DNA of 12,758 nt from Gammaproteobacteria bacterium (GCA_022822245.1 JAJECB010000094.1:1-12758), one strand, 5' to 3'; counted from the stretch's first letter, positions 1-7,557 are shown. Translations and numbers: made by a program. The notes: generated by a model from the letters alone, not told the origin.

Positions 1-6
1 GGTTCA

Positions 7-35
7 TTGCCATCGCGCTCGGGTTTCGGTAGCCT
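7..35 (+). promoter_or_regulatory. possible weak sigma70 promoter upstream of thrS
   Basis: A TTGCCA hexamer at 7-12 is followed after 17 bases by TAGCCT at 30-35. The spacing is ideal but the -10 matches the consensus at only three of six places, so this is a weak candidate. It would leave a leader of about 70 bases before the thrS start. No upstream gene end is visible in bases 1-111, so thrS may instead be transcribed from outside the window. Confidence 0.2.
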
Positions 36-111
36 GCGCGCCGCTCGCGGTCGGGGCCGGCATCGGCTCCGCCCCTTCCAATGTGCGCCTCCGGGTAACG
101 AGGACCTCGCC

Positions 112-2061
112 ATGCCGAACATCACCCTTCCGGACGGATCCGTCCGCCGCTTCGACCGGCCCGTAACCGGGCTCGAGCTAGCCGAGTCCATCGGACGGGG
201 TCTTGCCCGCGACGCGGTCGCGGTGCGGCTCGACGGCGCGCTCTCGGACCTCGCCACCGTCATCGAGGCGGACGCGGGGGCGGCCATCGTCACCCGCTCC
301 GAGCCCGAGGGCCTCGATCTGCTGCGCCATGACGCGGCCCACGTGCTCGCGGAGGCGGTCAAGGAGCTCTGGCCCGAGACCCAGGTCACGATCGGCCCGA
401 CCATCGAGAACGGCTTCTACTACGACTTCGCCCGCGACGAGCCGTTCACCCCCGAGGACCTCGAGCGCATCGAGGGACGGATGCGGGAGATCGTGACCCG
501 TGACGAGCCGGTTCGGCGCGAGGTCTGGGAACGCGGCGCGGCGGTGGAGTACTTCCGCGGCGTCGGCGAGGAGTACAAGGCGGAGATCATCGAGGGCATT
601 CCCGCCGGCGAAGCGATCACGATCTATCGCCAGGGGTCGTTCGTCGATCTCTGCCGCGGGCCGCACCTTCCGTCCACCGGACGGCTCGGCACCGCGTTCA
701 AGCTGACCTCGGTGGCGGGGGCCTACTGGCGCGGGGACTCGCGCAACCCGATGCTGCAGCGGATCTACGGCACCGCCTGGGCGGACCCGAAGGCGCTTCG
801 CGCTCATCTGCGCCGGATCGAGGAGGCGGAGCGGCGGGACCACCGCCGCCTCGGGCGCCAGATGGATCTCTTCCACTTCCAGGAAGAGGCGCCGGGGGCG
901 GTGTTCTGGCACCCGGACGGCTGGACCCTGTTCCAGGGCCTCATCGACTACATGCGCTCGCGCCAGGACGCGGCCGGCTACCGGGAGGTCAACACCCCGG
1001 ACATCATGGACCGGTCGCTGTGGGAGGCGTCGGGGCACTGGGAGACCTTCTCCGAGCACATGTACACCACCGAGACCCGGGACGACCGGGTGTTCGCGCT
1101 CAAGCCGATGAACTGCCCCGGGAGCCTCCAGGTCTTCAACCACGGGCTCACGAGCTACAAGGACCTTCCGCTTCGCATGAGCGAGTTCGGGAAGGTGCAC
1201 CGCTTCGAGCCGTCCGGCGCCCTCCACGGGCTGCTGCGGGTGCGCGCGTTCACCCAGGACGACGCCCACATCTTCTGCACCCCGGAGCAGATCACCGACG
1301 AGTGCCGGGGGGTGTGCGAGCTCATCCTGAGCATCTACCGCGATTTCGGCTTCGAGGACGTCCACATCAAGTTCGCCGACCGGCCGGAACGGCGGGTCGG
1401 ATCGGACGAGATCTGGGACCGGTCCGAGGCGGCGCTCCGGGCGGCGGTCGAATCCACCGGGCTCGACTTCACCGTCAATCCCGGCGAAGGGGCCTTCTAC
1501 GGCCCCAAGCTGGAGTTCGTCCTGCGCGACGCGATTGGACGCGACTGGCAGTGCGGCACCCTCCAGGTCGACCTCAACCTGCCGGAGCGGCTGGGGGCGG
1601 CCTACGTCGGCGAGGACGGCCGCAAGCACGTTCCGGTAATGCTCCATCGAGCCCTCTTCGGCTCGCTCGAGCGGTTCGCCGGGATCCTCATCGAGCACTA
1701 CGCGGGCAACCTTCCCCTGTGGCTCGCCCCGGTGCAGGCGGTGGTGGCCACGGTGGTCTCGGATGCCGACGATCACGCCCGCGAGTGCGCGCGCCGGCTG
1801 GCGGCGGCGGGCCTGCGGGCGCGGACCGATCTCCGCAACGAGACGATCTCCTACAAGGTCCGCCAGCACAGCCTCTCGAAGGCGCCCGCGATCCTCGTCG
1901 CGGGACGCAAGGAGGCCGAGGACGGCACGGTGACCGTGCGGCGCCTCGGCACGAGGCGCCAGGAGACCCTGCCGGTCGAGGCGGCGGTCGACGCCCTCGT
2001 CGCCGAGGCGCAGGCCAAGGCGCCGCCGCCCGGGATCCGCCTCGACGAAGCCGCCGACTAG
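112..2061 (+). CDS. thrS: threonine--tRNA ligase
   Basis: Cytoplasmic class II aminoacyl-tRNA synthetase that charges tRNA-Thr with threonine and hydrolyses mischarged Ser-tRNA-Thr. The 649-residue product is full length for the family. Residues 1-60 form the TGS domain. The editing domain shows H73 and H77 (HDAAH) plus C181 and H185 (CRGPH). The catalytic core has the zinc ligands C335 (KPMNCPG), H386 (QDDAH) and H512 (MLHRA), motif 2 arginine R364 (HRFEPSG), and motif 3 ending in SLERF with R521. The C-terminal anticodon-binding domain runs from about residue 537. The ATG at 112 is chosen because the protein then begins like known ThrS proteins and GAGGA at 100-104 lies 7 bases upstream; the frame is open further upstream but has no homology there. 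The usual downstream partners infC, rpmI and rplT are absent: the next gene is a tRNA on the other strand. Confidence 0.98.
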   Translation: MPNITLPDGSVRRFDRPVTGLELAESIGRGLARDAVAVRLDGALSDLATVIEADAGAAIVTRSEPEGLDLLRHDAAHVLAEAVKELWPETQVTIGPTIENGFYYDFARDEPFTPEDLERIEGRMREIVTRDEPVRREVWERGAAVEYFRGVGEEYKAEIIEGIPAGEAITIYRQGSFVDLCRGPHLPSTGRLGTAFKLTSVAGAYWRGDSRNPMLQRIYGTAWADPKALRAHLRRIEEAERRDHRRLGRQMDLFHFQEEAPGAVFWHPDGWTLFQGLIDYMRSRQDAAGYREVNTPDIMDRSLWEASGHWETFSEHMYTTETRDDRVFALKPMNCPGSLQVFNHGLTSYKDLPLRMSEFGKVHRFEPSGALHGLLRVRAFTQDDAHIFCTPEQITDECRGVCELILSIYRDFGFEDVHIKFADRPERRVGSDEIWDRSEAALRAAVESTGLDFTVNPGEGAFYGPKLEFVLRDAIGRDWQCGTLQVDLNLPERLGAAYVGEDGRKHVPVMLHRALFGSLERFAGILIEHYAGNLPLWLAPVQAVVATVVSDADDHARECARRLAAAGLRARTDLRNETISYKVRQHSLSKAPAILVAGRKEAEDGTVTVRRLGTRRQETLPVEAAVDALVAEAQAKAPPPGIRLDEAAD

Positions 2062-2108
2062 AATCCTCGCGGGGTCAGGTTGATCGGAGCCTGGTGTGGG
2101 GCATGGCG

Positions 2109-2132
2109 CCCTGGAAGCGCGGGCTTCCAGGG
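2109..2132 (+). terminator. perfect hairpin downstream of thrS, possible terminator
   Basis: CCCTGGAAGC at 2109-2118 and GCTTCCAGGG at 2123-2132 are perfect complements, giving a 10-base-pair stem with the 4-base loop GCGG, 47 bases after the thrS stop. No run of T follows on either strand, so it is not a classical intrinsic terminator. It could act as a transcript-end stabiliser or as a T-less terminator. The rest of the gap between thrS and tRNA-Val (2062-2202) shows nothing else I recognise. Confidence 0.45.
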
Positions 2133-2202
2133 GCCCCCGGACGAAGCACGCACGCTCACTTCGAAACGACAGGAAGCAAACGGCGAAGGCGGGGAAAGGG
2201 GG

Positions 2203-2277
2203 TGGTAGGCGCGGCTGGGATTGAACCAGCGACCCCTACCATGTCAAGGTAGTGCTCTACCACTGAGCTACGCGCCT
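2203..2277 (-). tRNA. tRNA-Val (anticodon GAC)
   Basis: Read on the minus strand, the 75-base gene folds as a complete cloverleaf. The acceptor AGGCGCG pairs with CGCGCCT, the D arm is GCTC/GAGC, and the anticodon stem CTACC/GGTAG encloses the loop TTGACAT with anticodon GAC (plus-strand 2243-2245). The T arm is GCTGG TTCAATC CCAGC. The discriminator is A and the CCA end is encoded (2203-2205). GAC reads GUC and GUU valine codons. The gene lies downstream of uvrB on the same strand but has its own promoter. Confidence 0.97.
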
Positions 2278-2288
2278 GGCCGCGGGGA

Positions 2289-2317
2289 AAGATACCGGTA
2301 CGCGCACGCGCGGGCAA
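2289..2317 (-). promoter_or_regulatory. sigma70-type promoter of tRNA-Val
   Basis: On the minus strand, TTGCCC (plus 2312-2317) and TATCTT (plus 2289-2294) are separated by exactly 17 bases. The tRNA 5' end lies 11 bases beyond the -10 box. The spacer is almost pure GC. A GC-rich discriminator (CCCCGCGG) follows the -10, as is usual for stable-RNA promoters under stringent control; that regulation is inferred from the family, not shown here. Confidence 0.65.
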
Positions 2318-2387
2318 TCCCCCTCCCCTCCGAAATCCGCCGGAATGCGACGGCGGCCAATGCCGGCTGCGGCCGCGCCGGACGTGC

Positions 2388-4439
2388 TCAGCTCGCGAGC
2401 CCGAGGCCCGCGGCCTGGAGCTGCTGGATCCGGTCCCGGATCCGCGCCGCCTCCTCGAACTCGAGATCGTCGGCGTGCTTGAACATCCGGCGCTCGAGGT
2501 CGGCGATGTGCGCGTCGAGATCGTCCCGCCCGAGGGCGGCGTCCCGGACGTAGGCGTTCGCCGCCTCCACGAACTTCCGGGGGTTCGCGGCCGGCCCGTG
2601 GCGCGCGCCCTCCATGATGTCCATCACCGCCTTGCGGATCCCGCGCGGGGTGACCCCGTGCTCCCGGTTGTAGTCGACCTGGCGCGCGCGGCGACGGTCG
2701 GTCTCCCCGATCGCGCGCTTCATGGAGTCGGTCGGCGCATCGGCGTACAGAATGGCGGTACCGTTGATGTTGCGCGCCGCCCGTCCGATGGTCTGGATGA
2801 GCGAGCGCTCGGAGCGCAGGAACCCCTCCTTGTCGGCATCGAGGATCGCGACGAGGGAGACCTCCGGCATGTCGAGCCCTTCCCGGAGCAGGTTGATGCC
2901 GACGAGGACGTCGAACTCGCCGAGCCGGAGGTCGCGGATGATCTCGACCCGTTCGACCGTGTCGATGTCCGAATGGAGATAGCGCACCCGCACCCCGTGC
3001 TCCGCGAGGTACTCGGTGAGGTCCTCGGCCATGCGCTTGGTCAGCACGGTGACGAGCACCCGCTCTCCCGCCGCGGCGCGGCGGTTGATCTCGCCGAGCA
3101 CGTCGTCCACCTGGGTGATCGCGGGGCGAACCTCCACCTCCGGGTCCACGAGTCCCGTCGGCCGCACGAGCTGCTCCACCACGTCCCCGGAACGCTCTCG
3201 TTCGTGGGGACCCGGAGTGGCCGACACGTACACCATCTGGGGCGAGATGAGCTCGAACTCGTCGAAGCGAAGGGGCCGGTTGTCGAGGGCCGACGGAAGG
3301 CGGAACCCGTAGCGCACCAGGGTCTCCTTCCGCGACCGGTCCCCCCGGTACATCGCCCCGAGCTGGGGCACCGTCACGTGGCTCTCGTCGATGACGAGGA
3401 GGGACTCCCCCGGGAGGTAGTCGAACAGGGTGGGCGGCGGCTCGCCCGGCGCCCGGCCGGAGAGGTAGCGGGAATAGTTCTCGATCCCCTTGCAGTGGCC
3501 GATCTCCTGGAGCATCTCGAGATCGAAGCGGGTGCGCTGCTCCAGGCGCTGCGCCTCCACCAGCTTGTCCTCGGACTTGAGCTCGTGCAGCCGTTCCGCG
3601 AGCTCCTCCCGGATCTCGTCGATCGCGTCCACCACCGTGTCACGCGGGGTGACGTAGTGGTTCTTCGGGTAGATCGTGTACCGCGGGATGGCGCCGGACA
3701 CCTCGCCGGTCAGAGGATCGAAGCGCGAGAGGGCCTCGATCTCGTCGTCGAAGAGCTCGATCCGTATCGACTCGCGCTCCGACTCCGCGGGGTAGACGTC
3801 GATGACGTCGCCCCGCACCCGGTAGGTCCCCCGGCGGAGCTCGAGGGACGTCCGCGTGTACTGGAGCTCGGTGAGGCGGCGCAGGAGCTCGCGCTGGTCG
3901 ATGCGTCCGCCGCGCACGAGGTGAAGCACCATGGCATGGAACCGTTCCGGGTCGCCGAGGCCGTAGATCGCCGACACGGTGGCGACGATGACGGTGTCCG
4001 CCCGCTCGAGCAGGGCCTTCGTGGCGGACAGACGCATCTGCTCCACGTGCTCGTTGATGGAGGCGTCCTTCTCGATGTAGGTGTCGGTCGAGGGGATGTA
4101 CGCCTCGGGCTGGTAGTAGTCGTAGTAGGAGACGAAGTACTCGACGGCGTTGCGCGGAAAGAACTCGCGCATCTCGCCGTAGAGCTGGGCGGCGAGCGTC
4201 TTGTTGGGGGCGAGCACCAGGGTCGGCCGCTGAACGGTGGAGACGACGTTCGCGATGGTGAAGGTCTTGCCGGAACCGGTCACCCCGAGCAGGGTCTGGT
4301 GCGCAAGGCCGCTCCCGAGGCCGTCGACCAGGGCGGTGACGGCCGGAGCCTGGTCGCCGGAGAGCCGAAAGTCCGCTTCGAGCTCGAAGCGGTCGCGAGG
4401 GCTGGCGTCAGCCCTGCCGTTTCCGTCCCCGTGTTCCAT
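2388..4439 (-). CDS. uvrB: excinuclease ABC subunit UvrB
   Basis: Damage-verifying DNA helicase of nucleotide excision repair. It is loaded by UvrA at the lesion and recruits UvrC for incision. The 683-residue product is full length. Visible are Walker A GVTGSGKT (52-59), the beta-hairpin [12 protein letters not shown] (105-116) that inserts between the DNA strands, Walker B DESH (351-354), YVSATPG (404-410), helicase motifs [13 protein letters not shown] (513-525) and QTIGRAARN (549-557), and the C-terminal UVR coiled-coil motif (about 644-676) that binds UvrC. The ATG at 4439 gives the expected N-terminus, but no good Shine-Dalgarno sequence precedes it. It is divergent from the aminotransferase with 88 bases between the starts. 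I found no LexA-type operator in that gap. Confidence 0.98.
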   Translation of the reverse strand: MEHGDGNGRADASPRDRFELEADFRLSGDQAPAVTALVDGLGSGLAHQTLLGVTGSGKTFTIANVVSTVQRPTLVLAPNKTLAAQLYGEMREFFPRNAVEYFVSYYDYYQPEAYIPSTDTYIEKDASINEHVEQMRLSATKALLERADTVIVATVSAIYGLGDPERFHAMVLHLVRGGRIDQRELLRRLTELQYTRTSLELRRGTYRVRGDVIDVYPAESERESIRIELFDDEIEALSRFDPLTGEVSGAIPRYTIYPKNHYVTPRDTVVDAIDEIREELAERLHELKSEDKLVEAQRLEQRTRFDLEMLQEIGHCKGIENYSRYLSGRAPGEPPPTLFDYLPGESLLVIDESHVTVPQLGAMYRGDRSRKETLVRYGFRLPSALDNRPLRFDEFELISPQMVYVSATPGPHERERSGDVVEQLVRPTGLVDPEVEVRPAITQVDDVLGEINRRAAAGERVLVTVLTKRMAEDLTEYLAEHGVRVRYLHSDIDTVERVEIIRDLRLGEFDVLVGINLLREGLDMPEVSLVAILDADKEGFLRSERSLIQTIGRAARNINGTAILYADAPTDSMKRAIGETDRRRARQVDYNREHGVTPRGIRKAVMDIMEGARHGPAANPRKFVEAANAYVRDAALGRDDLDAHIADLERRMFKHADDLEFEEAARIRDRIQQLQAAGLGLAS

Positions 4440-4458
4440 GAAGCAGACCCGACTCGCC

Positions 4459-4464
4459 TACAAT
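4459..4464 (+). promoter_or_regulatory. possible -10 box for the aminotransferase gene
   Basis: TACAAT at 4459-4464 matches the sigma70 -10 consensus at five of six positions and lies in the 88-base gap between the divergent uvrB and aminotransferase starts. No convincing -35 box is seen 16-19 bases upstream, where the uvrB start codon lies. The implied leader is about 57 bases. No clear promoter for uvrB was found in the same gap. Confidence 0.3.
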
Positions 4465-4527
4465 TGCGCGCTTCCAACCCCATCCGAGCCGCCGTCTGGC
4501 GACCGCCGAACGAGGAGCGCGCGTTCC

Positions 4528-5712
4528 GTGAATCTCTCGAACCGAGTCCACGCCATCAAGGAATCCCCCACCATCGCGGTCACCGACAAGGCCCGCCGGC
4601 TCCGGGAGGCGGGGCACAACGTCATCGGCCTCGGCGCCGGCGAGCCGGACTTCGATACCGCCGATTTCGTCCTCGAGGCCGCGAAGGCCGCGATGGACGG
4701 CGGCCAGACGAGGTACACCGCGGTCGACGGCACCCCGGAGATCAAGGAAGCGATCATAGCCAAGATGAAGCGGGACCACGATCTCGAATACCGTCCGTCG
4801 CAGGTCGTCGTGTCGTGCGGGGGGAAAAACTCGCTCTACAACCTCGTGCAGGCGGTCATCGACGCCGGCGACGAGGCCATCGTGCCGGCGCCCTACTGGG
4901 TTTCCTACACCGACATCGTGCTCCTCGCGGGCGGCGTTCCGGTGATCGTGGAGACCGATTCCGCCACCGGATTCAAGATGTCCCCCGAGCAGCTCGAGGC
5001 GGCGATCACCCCGCGCACGCGCCTCCTCGTCCTCAACAGCCCCTCCAACCCGACCGGAGCGTGCTATCGGCGGAGCGAGCTCGCGGCGCTCGCGGAGGTG
5101 CTGCGCCGCCACCCCGACGTCGTCGTCGCCACCGACGACATGTACGAGAAGATCATGTGGGACGACGAGCCCTTCTCGAACATCCTGATGGCGGCGCCGG
5201 ACCTCGTGGACCGCACGGTGGTGCTGAACGGGGTGTCGAAGGCCTACGCGATGACGGGGTGGCGCATCGGCTACGCGGCCGGGCCCGACCCGATCGCCGC
5301 CGCGATGCGCAAGATCCAGTCGCAGTGCACCTCGAATCCCTGCTCGGTCTCCCAGGCGGCGGCGGCGGCGGCGATCTCCGGCGACCACGCCTACGTCGAG
5401 GAGCGGAGCCGGATCTTCCAGGAACGCGGGGACTACGTGAACCGGCGGCTGAACGAGCTTCGGGGGGTGAGCTGCGTTCCGGGCCGGGGGGCGTTCTACG
5501 CCTTCCCCGACTTCGGGGAGGCCATCGCCGCGCACCACAACGCGAACGACGACATCACCTACGCCGAATGGCTCCTCGAGGTCGCCCGGGTGGCCGTCGT
5601 CCCCGGCTCCGCCTTCGGCGCCTCCGGCTTCATGCGCCTCTCCTTCGCGACGAGCATGGAGAACCTCGAGGCCGCCCTCGACCGCCTCGGAGAGGCAATG
5701 GGCACGAAGTAG
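4528..5712 (+). CDS. class I/II PLP-dependent aminotransferase, aspartate (possibly prephenate) type
   Basis: Fold-type I PLP enzyme that moves amino groups between aspartate or a related amino acid and 2-oxoglutarate in the cytoplasm. The 394-residue product is the normal length. Visible are GAGEPDFDT (37-44), NPTG with N174, D203 and Y206 (ATDDMYE) that hold the cofactor ring, the Schiff-base lysine K238 in SKAYAMTGWRIGYAAGP, R246 that binds the PLP phosphate, and R370 that binds the substrate alpha-carboxylate. K100 in SCGGKNSLYN matches the lysine that contacts the side-chain carboxylate in Thermus-type aspartate aminotransferases; some of that subgroup also accept prephenate. The start is GTG at 4528, chosen because GAGGAG (4512-4517) lies 10 bases upstream and homology begins here. 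The frame is open further upstream but antisense to uvrB. The exact substrate is not settled by sequence. Confidence 0.93.
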   Translation: MNLSNRVHAIKESPTIAVTDKARRLREAGHNVIGLGAGEPDFDTADFVLEAAKAAMDGGQTRYTAVDGTPEIKEAIIAKMKRDHDLEYRPSQVVVSCGGKNSLYNLVQAVIDAGDEAIVPAPYWVSYTDIVLLAGGVPVIVETDSATGFKMSPEQLEAAITPRTRLLVLNSPSNPTGACYRRSELAALAEVLRRHPDVVVATDDMYEKIMWDDEPFSNILMAAPDLVDRTVVLNGVSKAYAMTGWRIGYAAGPDPIAAAMRKIQSQCTSNPCSVSQAAAAAAISGDHAYVEERSRIFQERGDYVNRRLNELRGVSCVPGRGAFYAFPDFGEAIAAHHNANDDITYAEWLLEVARVAVVPGSAFGASGFMRLSFATSMENLEAALDRLGEAMGTK

Positions 5713-5795
5713 GCACGTCCCGCGCCGCGTCCGACGGGCCGCCGGCCATTGATCCCGGCCGCCGCGCTTCCCACCGTTCCGGGACGGCGCGGGCA

Positions 5796-5825
5796 TTGAC
5801 CCCACCCGCCGCGCGCCCTTACGAT
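5796..5825 (+). promoter_or_regulatory. sigma70-type promoter of tRNA-Asn
   Basis: TTGACC at 5796-5801 (five of six to consensus) and TACGAT at 5820-5825 (four of six) are spaced 18 bases apart. The tRNA begins 9 bases after the -10 box. The preceding stretch from the aminotransferase stop (5713-5795) contains only short GC-rich inverted repeats, such as GCCGG (5741-5745) with CCGGC (5755-5759), and no T-tract terminator. Confidence 0.6.
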
Positions 5826-5834
5826 CTCGCGCGT

Positions 5835-5910
5835 TCCTCGGTAGCTCAGCCGGTAGAGCGGGTGGCTGTTAACCACTAGGTCGGGGGTTCGAGTCCCTCC
5901 CGGGGAGCCA
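5835..5910 (+). tRNA. tRNA-Asn (anticodon GTT)
   Basis: The 76-base gene folds as a full cloverleaf. The acceptor TCCTCGG pairs with CCGGGGA, the D arm is GCTC/GAGC, and the anticodon arm GGTGG CTGTTAA CCACT has anticodon GTT at 5868-5870. The T arm is GGGGG TTCGAGT CCCTC. Discriminator G and an encoded CCA (5908-5910) follow. It closely resembles known bacterial tRNA-Asn. The 3' end is followed at once by AT-rich DNA and a toxin-antitoxin islet, a setting common where elements insert at tRNA genes, but no copy of the tRNA 3' end was found further along. Confidence 0.97.
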
Positions 5911-6067
5911 CCTCTTTATTTTTCTCATAAAACAATAAATTACATTGGGTCAGCTCGACCCGTGGGGCTATGGAACCTGTGGAGTCCCGTCCTCCACGGC
6001 CGCCGACCGAGTTGCCGGACGAGGATTTGCGATTGCAACGCGGGACGTTACACGCGACGATCGCGCA
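5911..6067 (+). promoter_or_regulatory. AT-rich leader of higBA with two inverted repeats
   Basis: Bases 5911-5946 are strongly AT-rich in an otherwise GC-rich window and include a T-rich run just after the tRNA end. Two inverted repeats follow: GGGTC/GACCC (5947-5951 and 5957-5961), and CTGTGGAG/CTCCACGG (5977-5984 and 5992-5999, one G-T pair). HigA-type antitoxins repress their own operon by binding inverted repeats near the promoter, so either could be the operator. TACATT at 5941-5946 could be a -10 box, but no -35 is clear. Confidence 0.35.
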
Positions 6068-6343
6068 ATGCGGATCAAGCACAAGGGACTTCGCGCCCTG
6101 GCCGAGCAGGATCGCCGACGGCAACTGCCGGGCGACCTGGTGCCGAAGCTGAGGCGCGTTTTGACCTTGTTGGACGAGGCGCGGAATCCCGGCGATCTCG
6201 CTGCTCAACCCGGTTACCGTCTGCATCCGTTGAAGGGCGACATGGCCGGTCTGTGGAGCATCCGCGTGTCGGGGAACTGGCGCGTCGTCTTCCGGTTCGA
6301 GGACAACGAGGCCGTGGATGTGGACCTCGTGGACTACCATTGA
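6068..6343 (+). CDS. higB: type II toxin HigB (RelE/ParE superfamily)
   Basis: The 91-residue product is the ribosome-dependent mRNA interferase of a higBA module: in this family the toxin cuts mRNA on the translating ribosome until HigA binds it. The conserved core is visible as LHPLKGDMAGLWSIRV (52-67), GNWRVVFRF (69-77) and the terminal DYH. The preceding part is a basic helical region with KLRR (27-30) and LDEARNPGDL (35-44). The toxin gene comes first and the antitoxin second, the typical higBA order; 19 bases separate them. The ATG at 6068 has no clear ribosome-binding site. The frame is open upstream to a TTG at 5945, but that extension has no family resemblance and begins in the likely promoter. 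Confidence 0.9.
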   Translation: MRIKHKGLRALAEQDRRRQLPGDLVPKLRRVLTLLDEARNPGDLAAQPGYRLHPLKGDMAGLWSIRVSGNWRVVFRFEDNEAVDVDLVDYH

Positions 6344-6959
6344 GCAAAGAGGAACCGCGAACATGGCGATGCTGAATCCATGCCATCCGGGCGAGATACT
6401 GCGCGACAATCTGGAGGCCGCCGAGCTGTCGGTGACGGAGGCGGCGTCGCGGCTGGGCTGCACCCGGCAGGCGCTGTCCCGGCTGTTGAACGGGAAGGCC
6501 GGGATCTCGCCGGTGATGGCACTGGCGCTGGAGGGGATCGGCTGGAGCAACGCGGGCTTCTGGATGCGGCTGCAGGCGAGCTACGAGCTTGCGCAGGCGC
6601 GCCGGGAACAGGCCGCCGCCGAACGGCGCGCGGGCGCGTTGCACGCATAATCGGGTCTCGCGGGTCCATATGTCACGACGCCCATCCGCGATGACGAGCA
6701 CGTGGACGATATCCTCGGTCGCCCGATAGATGATGCGATAGGGCTTGAAGAAGACTTCCCGGTAGTCCCGAATCCCGATGTCGAGCAGTTCCCGCGGGTA
6801 GCTTCCTCGTCGAGGATGCTCGGAGAGGCCCTGGAACGCCTCTTCGATCCGTTCCAGCACGTAGTCCGCCCGGGCGGGCGAATCGTGGCGGTCGATGTAG
6901 TCGCAGATCTCCTCGAGGTCGCGGGCGGCATCATCGGTCAACAGAACCTCGAAGGACAT
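6075..6959 (-). CDS. RelE/ParE family toxin whose frame has no normal stop and runs antisense to higBA
   Basis: The first 100 or so residues (6959 down to about 6648) are a typical RelE/ParE toxin: DDAARDLEEICDYI (9-22), a helical hairpin ending near SEHPRRGSYPREL (46-58), then DYREVFFKPYRIIYRATEDIV (65-85) and LVIADGRRD (88-96). Relatives usually stop within about ten residues of that GRRD. Here no stop occurs: the frame continues for about 190 more codons antisense through all of higA and into higB, ending at TGA 6075-6077, for 294 residues in total. That tail has no recognisable domain. Over higA the two frames are codon-aligned, so only TTA, CTA or TCA codons in higA could make a stop, and these are rare at this GC. 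The ATG overlaps the antitoxin stop (TGATG). The toxin has probably lost its last codons at a recombination junction; activity is uncertain. Confidence 0.6.
   Translation of the reverse strand: MSFEVLLTDDAARDLEEICDYIDRHDSPARADYVLERIEEAFQGLSEHPRRGSYPRELLDIGIRDYREVFFKPYRIIYRATEDIVHVLVIADGRRDIWTRETRLCVQRARAPFGGGLFPARLRKLVARLQPHPEARVAPADPLQRQCHHRRDPGLPVQQPGQRLPGAAQPRRRLRHRQLGGLQIVAQYLARMAWIQHRHVRGSSLLNGSPRGPHPRPRCPRTGRRRASSPTRGCSTDRPCRPSTDADGNRVEQRDRRDSAPRPTRSKRASASAPGRPAVAVGDPARPGREVPCA
6363..6650 (+). CDS. higA: HigA family antitoxin, XRE-type helix-turn-helix
   Basis: The 95-residue antitoxin of the HigB toxin encoded just upstream. It should bind and neutralise HigB and repress the operon. 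It begins with the family signature NPCHPGEIL (5-13). The helix-turn-helix lies at about residues 24-46 (VTEAASRLGCTRQALSRLLN), followed by GKAGISP and a C-terminal helix rich in Ala, Arg and Glu. The ATG at 6363 is supported by a good ribosome-binding site, AGAGGAA, 8 bases upstream. Its TAA stop (6648-6650) coincides, on the other strand, with codon 104 of the opposing toxin frame, so the two modules have no spacer between their 3' ends. Confidence 0.92.
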   Translation: MAMLNPCHPGEILRDNLEAAELSVTEAASRLGCTRQALSRLLNGKAGISPVMALALEGIGWSNAGFWMRLQASYELAQARREQAAAERRAGALHA

Positions 6960-7234
6960 CAGCGATCCTGCTGCCGCTCCCGGAGCCGCGCGATCACGTC
7001 CGCGGCGGCCTCCACCCGATCGGTTTCGATCTGCCGGTTGCCAAGGGCCAGAATCTTGAGCAACGCCATGGTCTCCTGCGTCTTCTCGAAGCTGTCGATA
7101 TCCTGCACGACCACCTTGGCTTCGCCATTCTGCGTGATGACCAGCGGTTCTCCCTGTTCGCCGAGTGTGCGCACGATCTCCGAGGCGTGGGCCTTCAGAT
7201 AGCTGATCGGCTTGATCTGGCTGGACAGTTTCAT
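6959..7234 (-). CDS. Phd/YefM family antitoxin
   Basis: The 91-residue antitoxin is encoded first in a two-gene operon with the RelE/ParE toxin; the stop and the toxin start share one base. In this family the N-terminal half forms a DNA-binding dimer that represses the operon, and the flexible C-terminus wraps the toxin. Visible are the typical start MKLSSQIKPISYLKAHASEI (1-20) and then GEPLVITQNGEAKVVVQDID (28-47). A charged C-terminal helix (about 68-91) is the expected toxin-binding part. The ATG at 7234 is fixed by a strong ribosome-binding site, AAGGAGGT, 5 bases upstream. An in-frame ATG at 7267 lies within the candidate operator and is less likely. Confidence 0.9.
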   Translation of the reverse strand: MKLSSQIKPISYLKAHASEIVRTLGEQGEPLVITQNGEAKVVVQDIDSFEKTQETMALLKILALGNRQIETDRVEAAADVIARLRERQQDR

Positions 7235-7250
7235 GGGCACCTCCTTTCCA

Positions 7251-7290
7251 GTCCAAATATCGTCCAAAAACAGATCAAGGCGCGATCATA
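7251..7290 (-). promoter_or_regulatory. candidate promoter and tandem operator of the phd-toxin operon
   Basis: On the plus strand GTCCAAA occurs at 7251-7257 and again at 7262-7268, an 11-base period that puts both copies on the same face of the helix. A minus-strand TATGAT (plus 7285-7290) is a good -10 match and would place the repeats just downstream of transcription start, where a bound antitoxin could block the polymerase. The -35 is weak (TTCGTT at 18 bases). The strong antitoxin ribosome-binding site follows at about 7239-7246. Confidence 0.4.
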
Positions 7291-7388
7291 GAGTTTCCAG
7301 ATCTCCGTAACGAATTGAAAAATATATGCTCAGTCTCTGCTGGGAGGCAGCGGGAACCCGTGAAGAGGGTTGCCCCTGCGGAGCTGCC

Positions 7389-7508
7389 CTCGACCGAGTC
7401 GCGAGTCACGTCCGTGGTGAGTCCGAGGCGGGCGGCGTGTTCCGGAAGATCGTCAACCGCCACGTCCATGCGCTCGCCGGGACTCGGGCTCAGGTTGGAC
7501 TTGTCGAG
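7389..7508 (-). pseudogene. fragment of a second copy of the secreted-protein gene at 7818-8375
   Basis: Read on the minus strand in one frame, this stretch encodes a segment around SPGERMDVAVDDLPEHAARL and GLTTDV. It aligns with residues 36-75 of the intact gene at 7818-8375 (SPGERVDVVVDDLPGHAAGA, GLTGNA). By eye 21 of 32 positions are identical, with one extra codon before SPGER. Both the signal peptide and the last hundred or so residues of the intact protein are missing. The frame stays open from 7634 to 7275 but the rest has no likeness to the paralogue. The fragment is therefore a truncated relic of a former tandem pair, lying at the inner edge of the toxin-antitoxin islet. It and the AT-rich stretch 7249-7333 account for most of the gap 7235-7557. 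Confidence 0.6.
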
Positions 7509-7557
7509 ATCATTTCGCGCATTGAACGCTACAACCGACGAGCGTAGAGTGGTGACC

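Noticed and set aside
178..1869. A 563-codon minus-strand frame opposite thrS
   Set aside because: It is a shadow of thrS; composition is Arg/Pro/Gly-rich and no domain is visible.
2475..5879. A 1134-codon open plus-strand frame across uvrB and the aminotransferase
   Set aside because: It is antisense to uvrB and out of frame with the aminotransferase, and runs into tRNA-Asn. Its product is low-complexity Arg/Gly/Pro/Val-rich. High GC removes stops from shadow frames.
5945..6067. A longer HigB starting at TTG 5945
   Set aside because: The added 41 residues are not family-like and start next to the probable promoter and operator.
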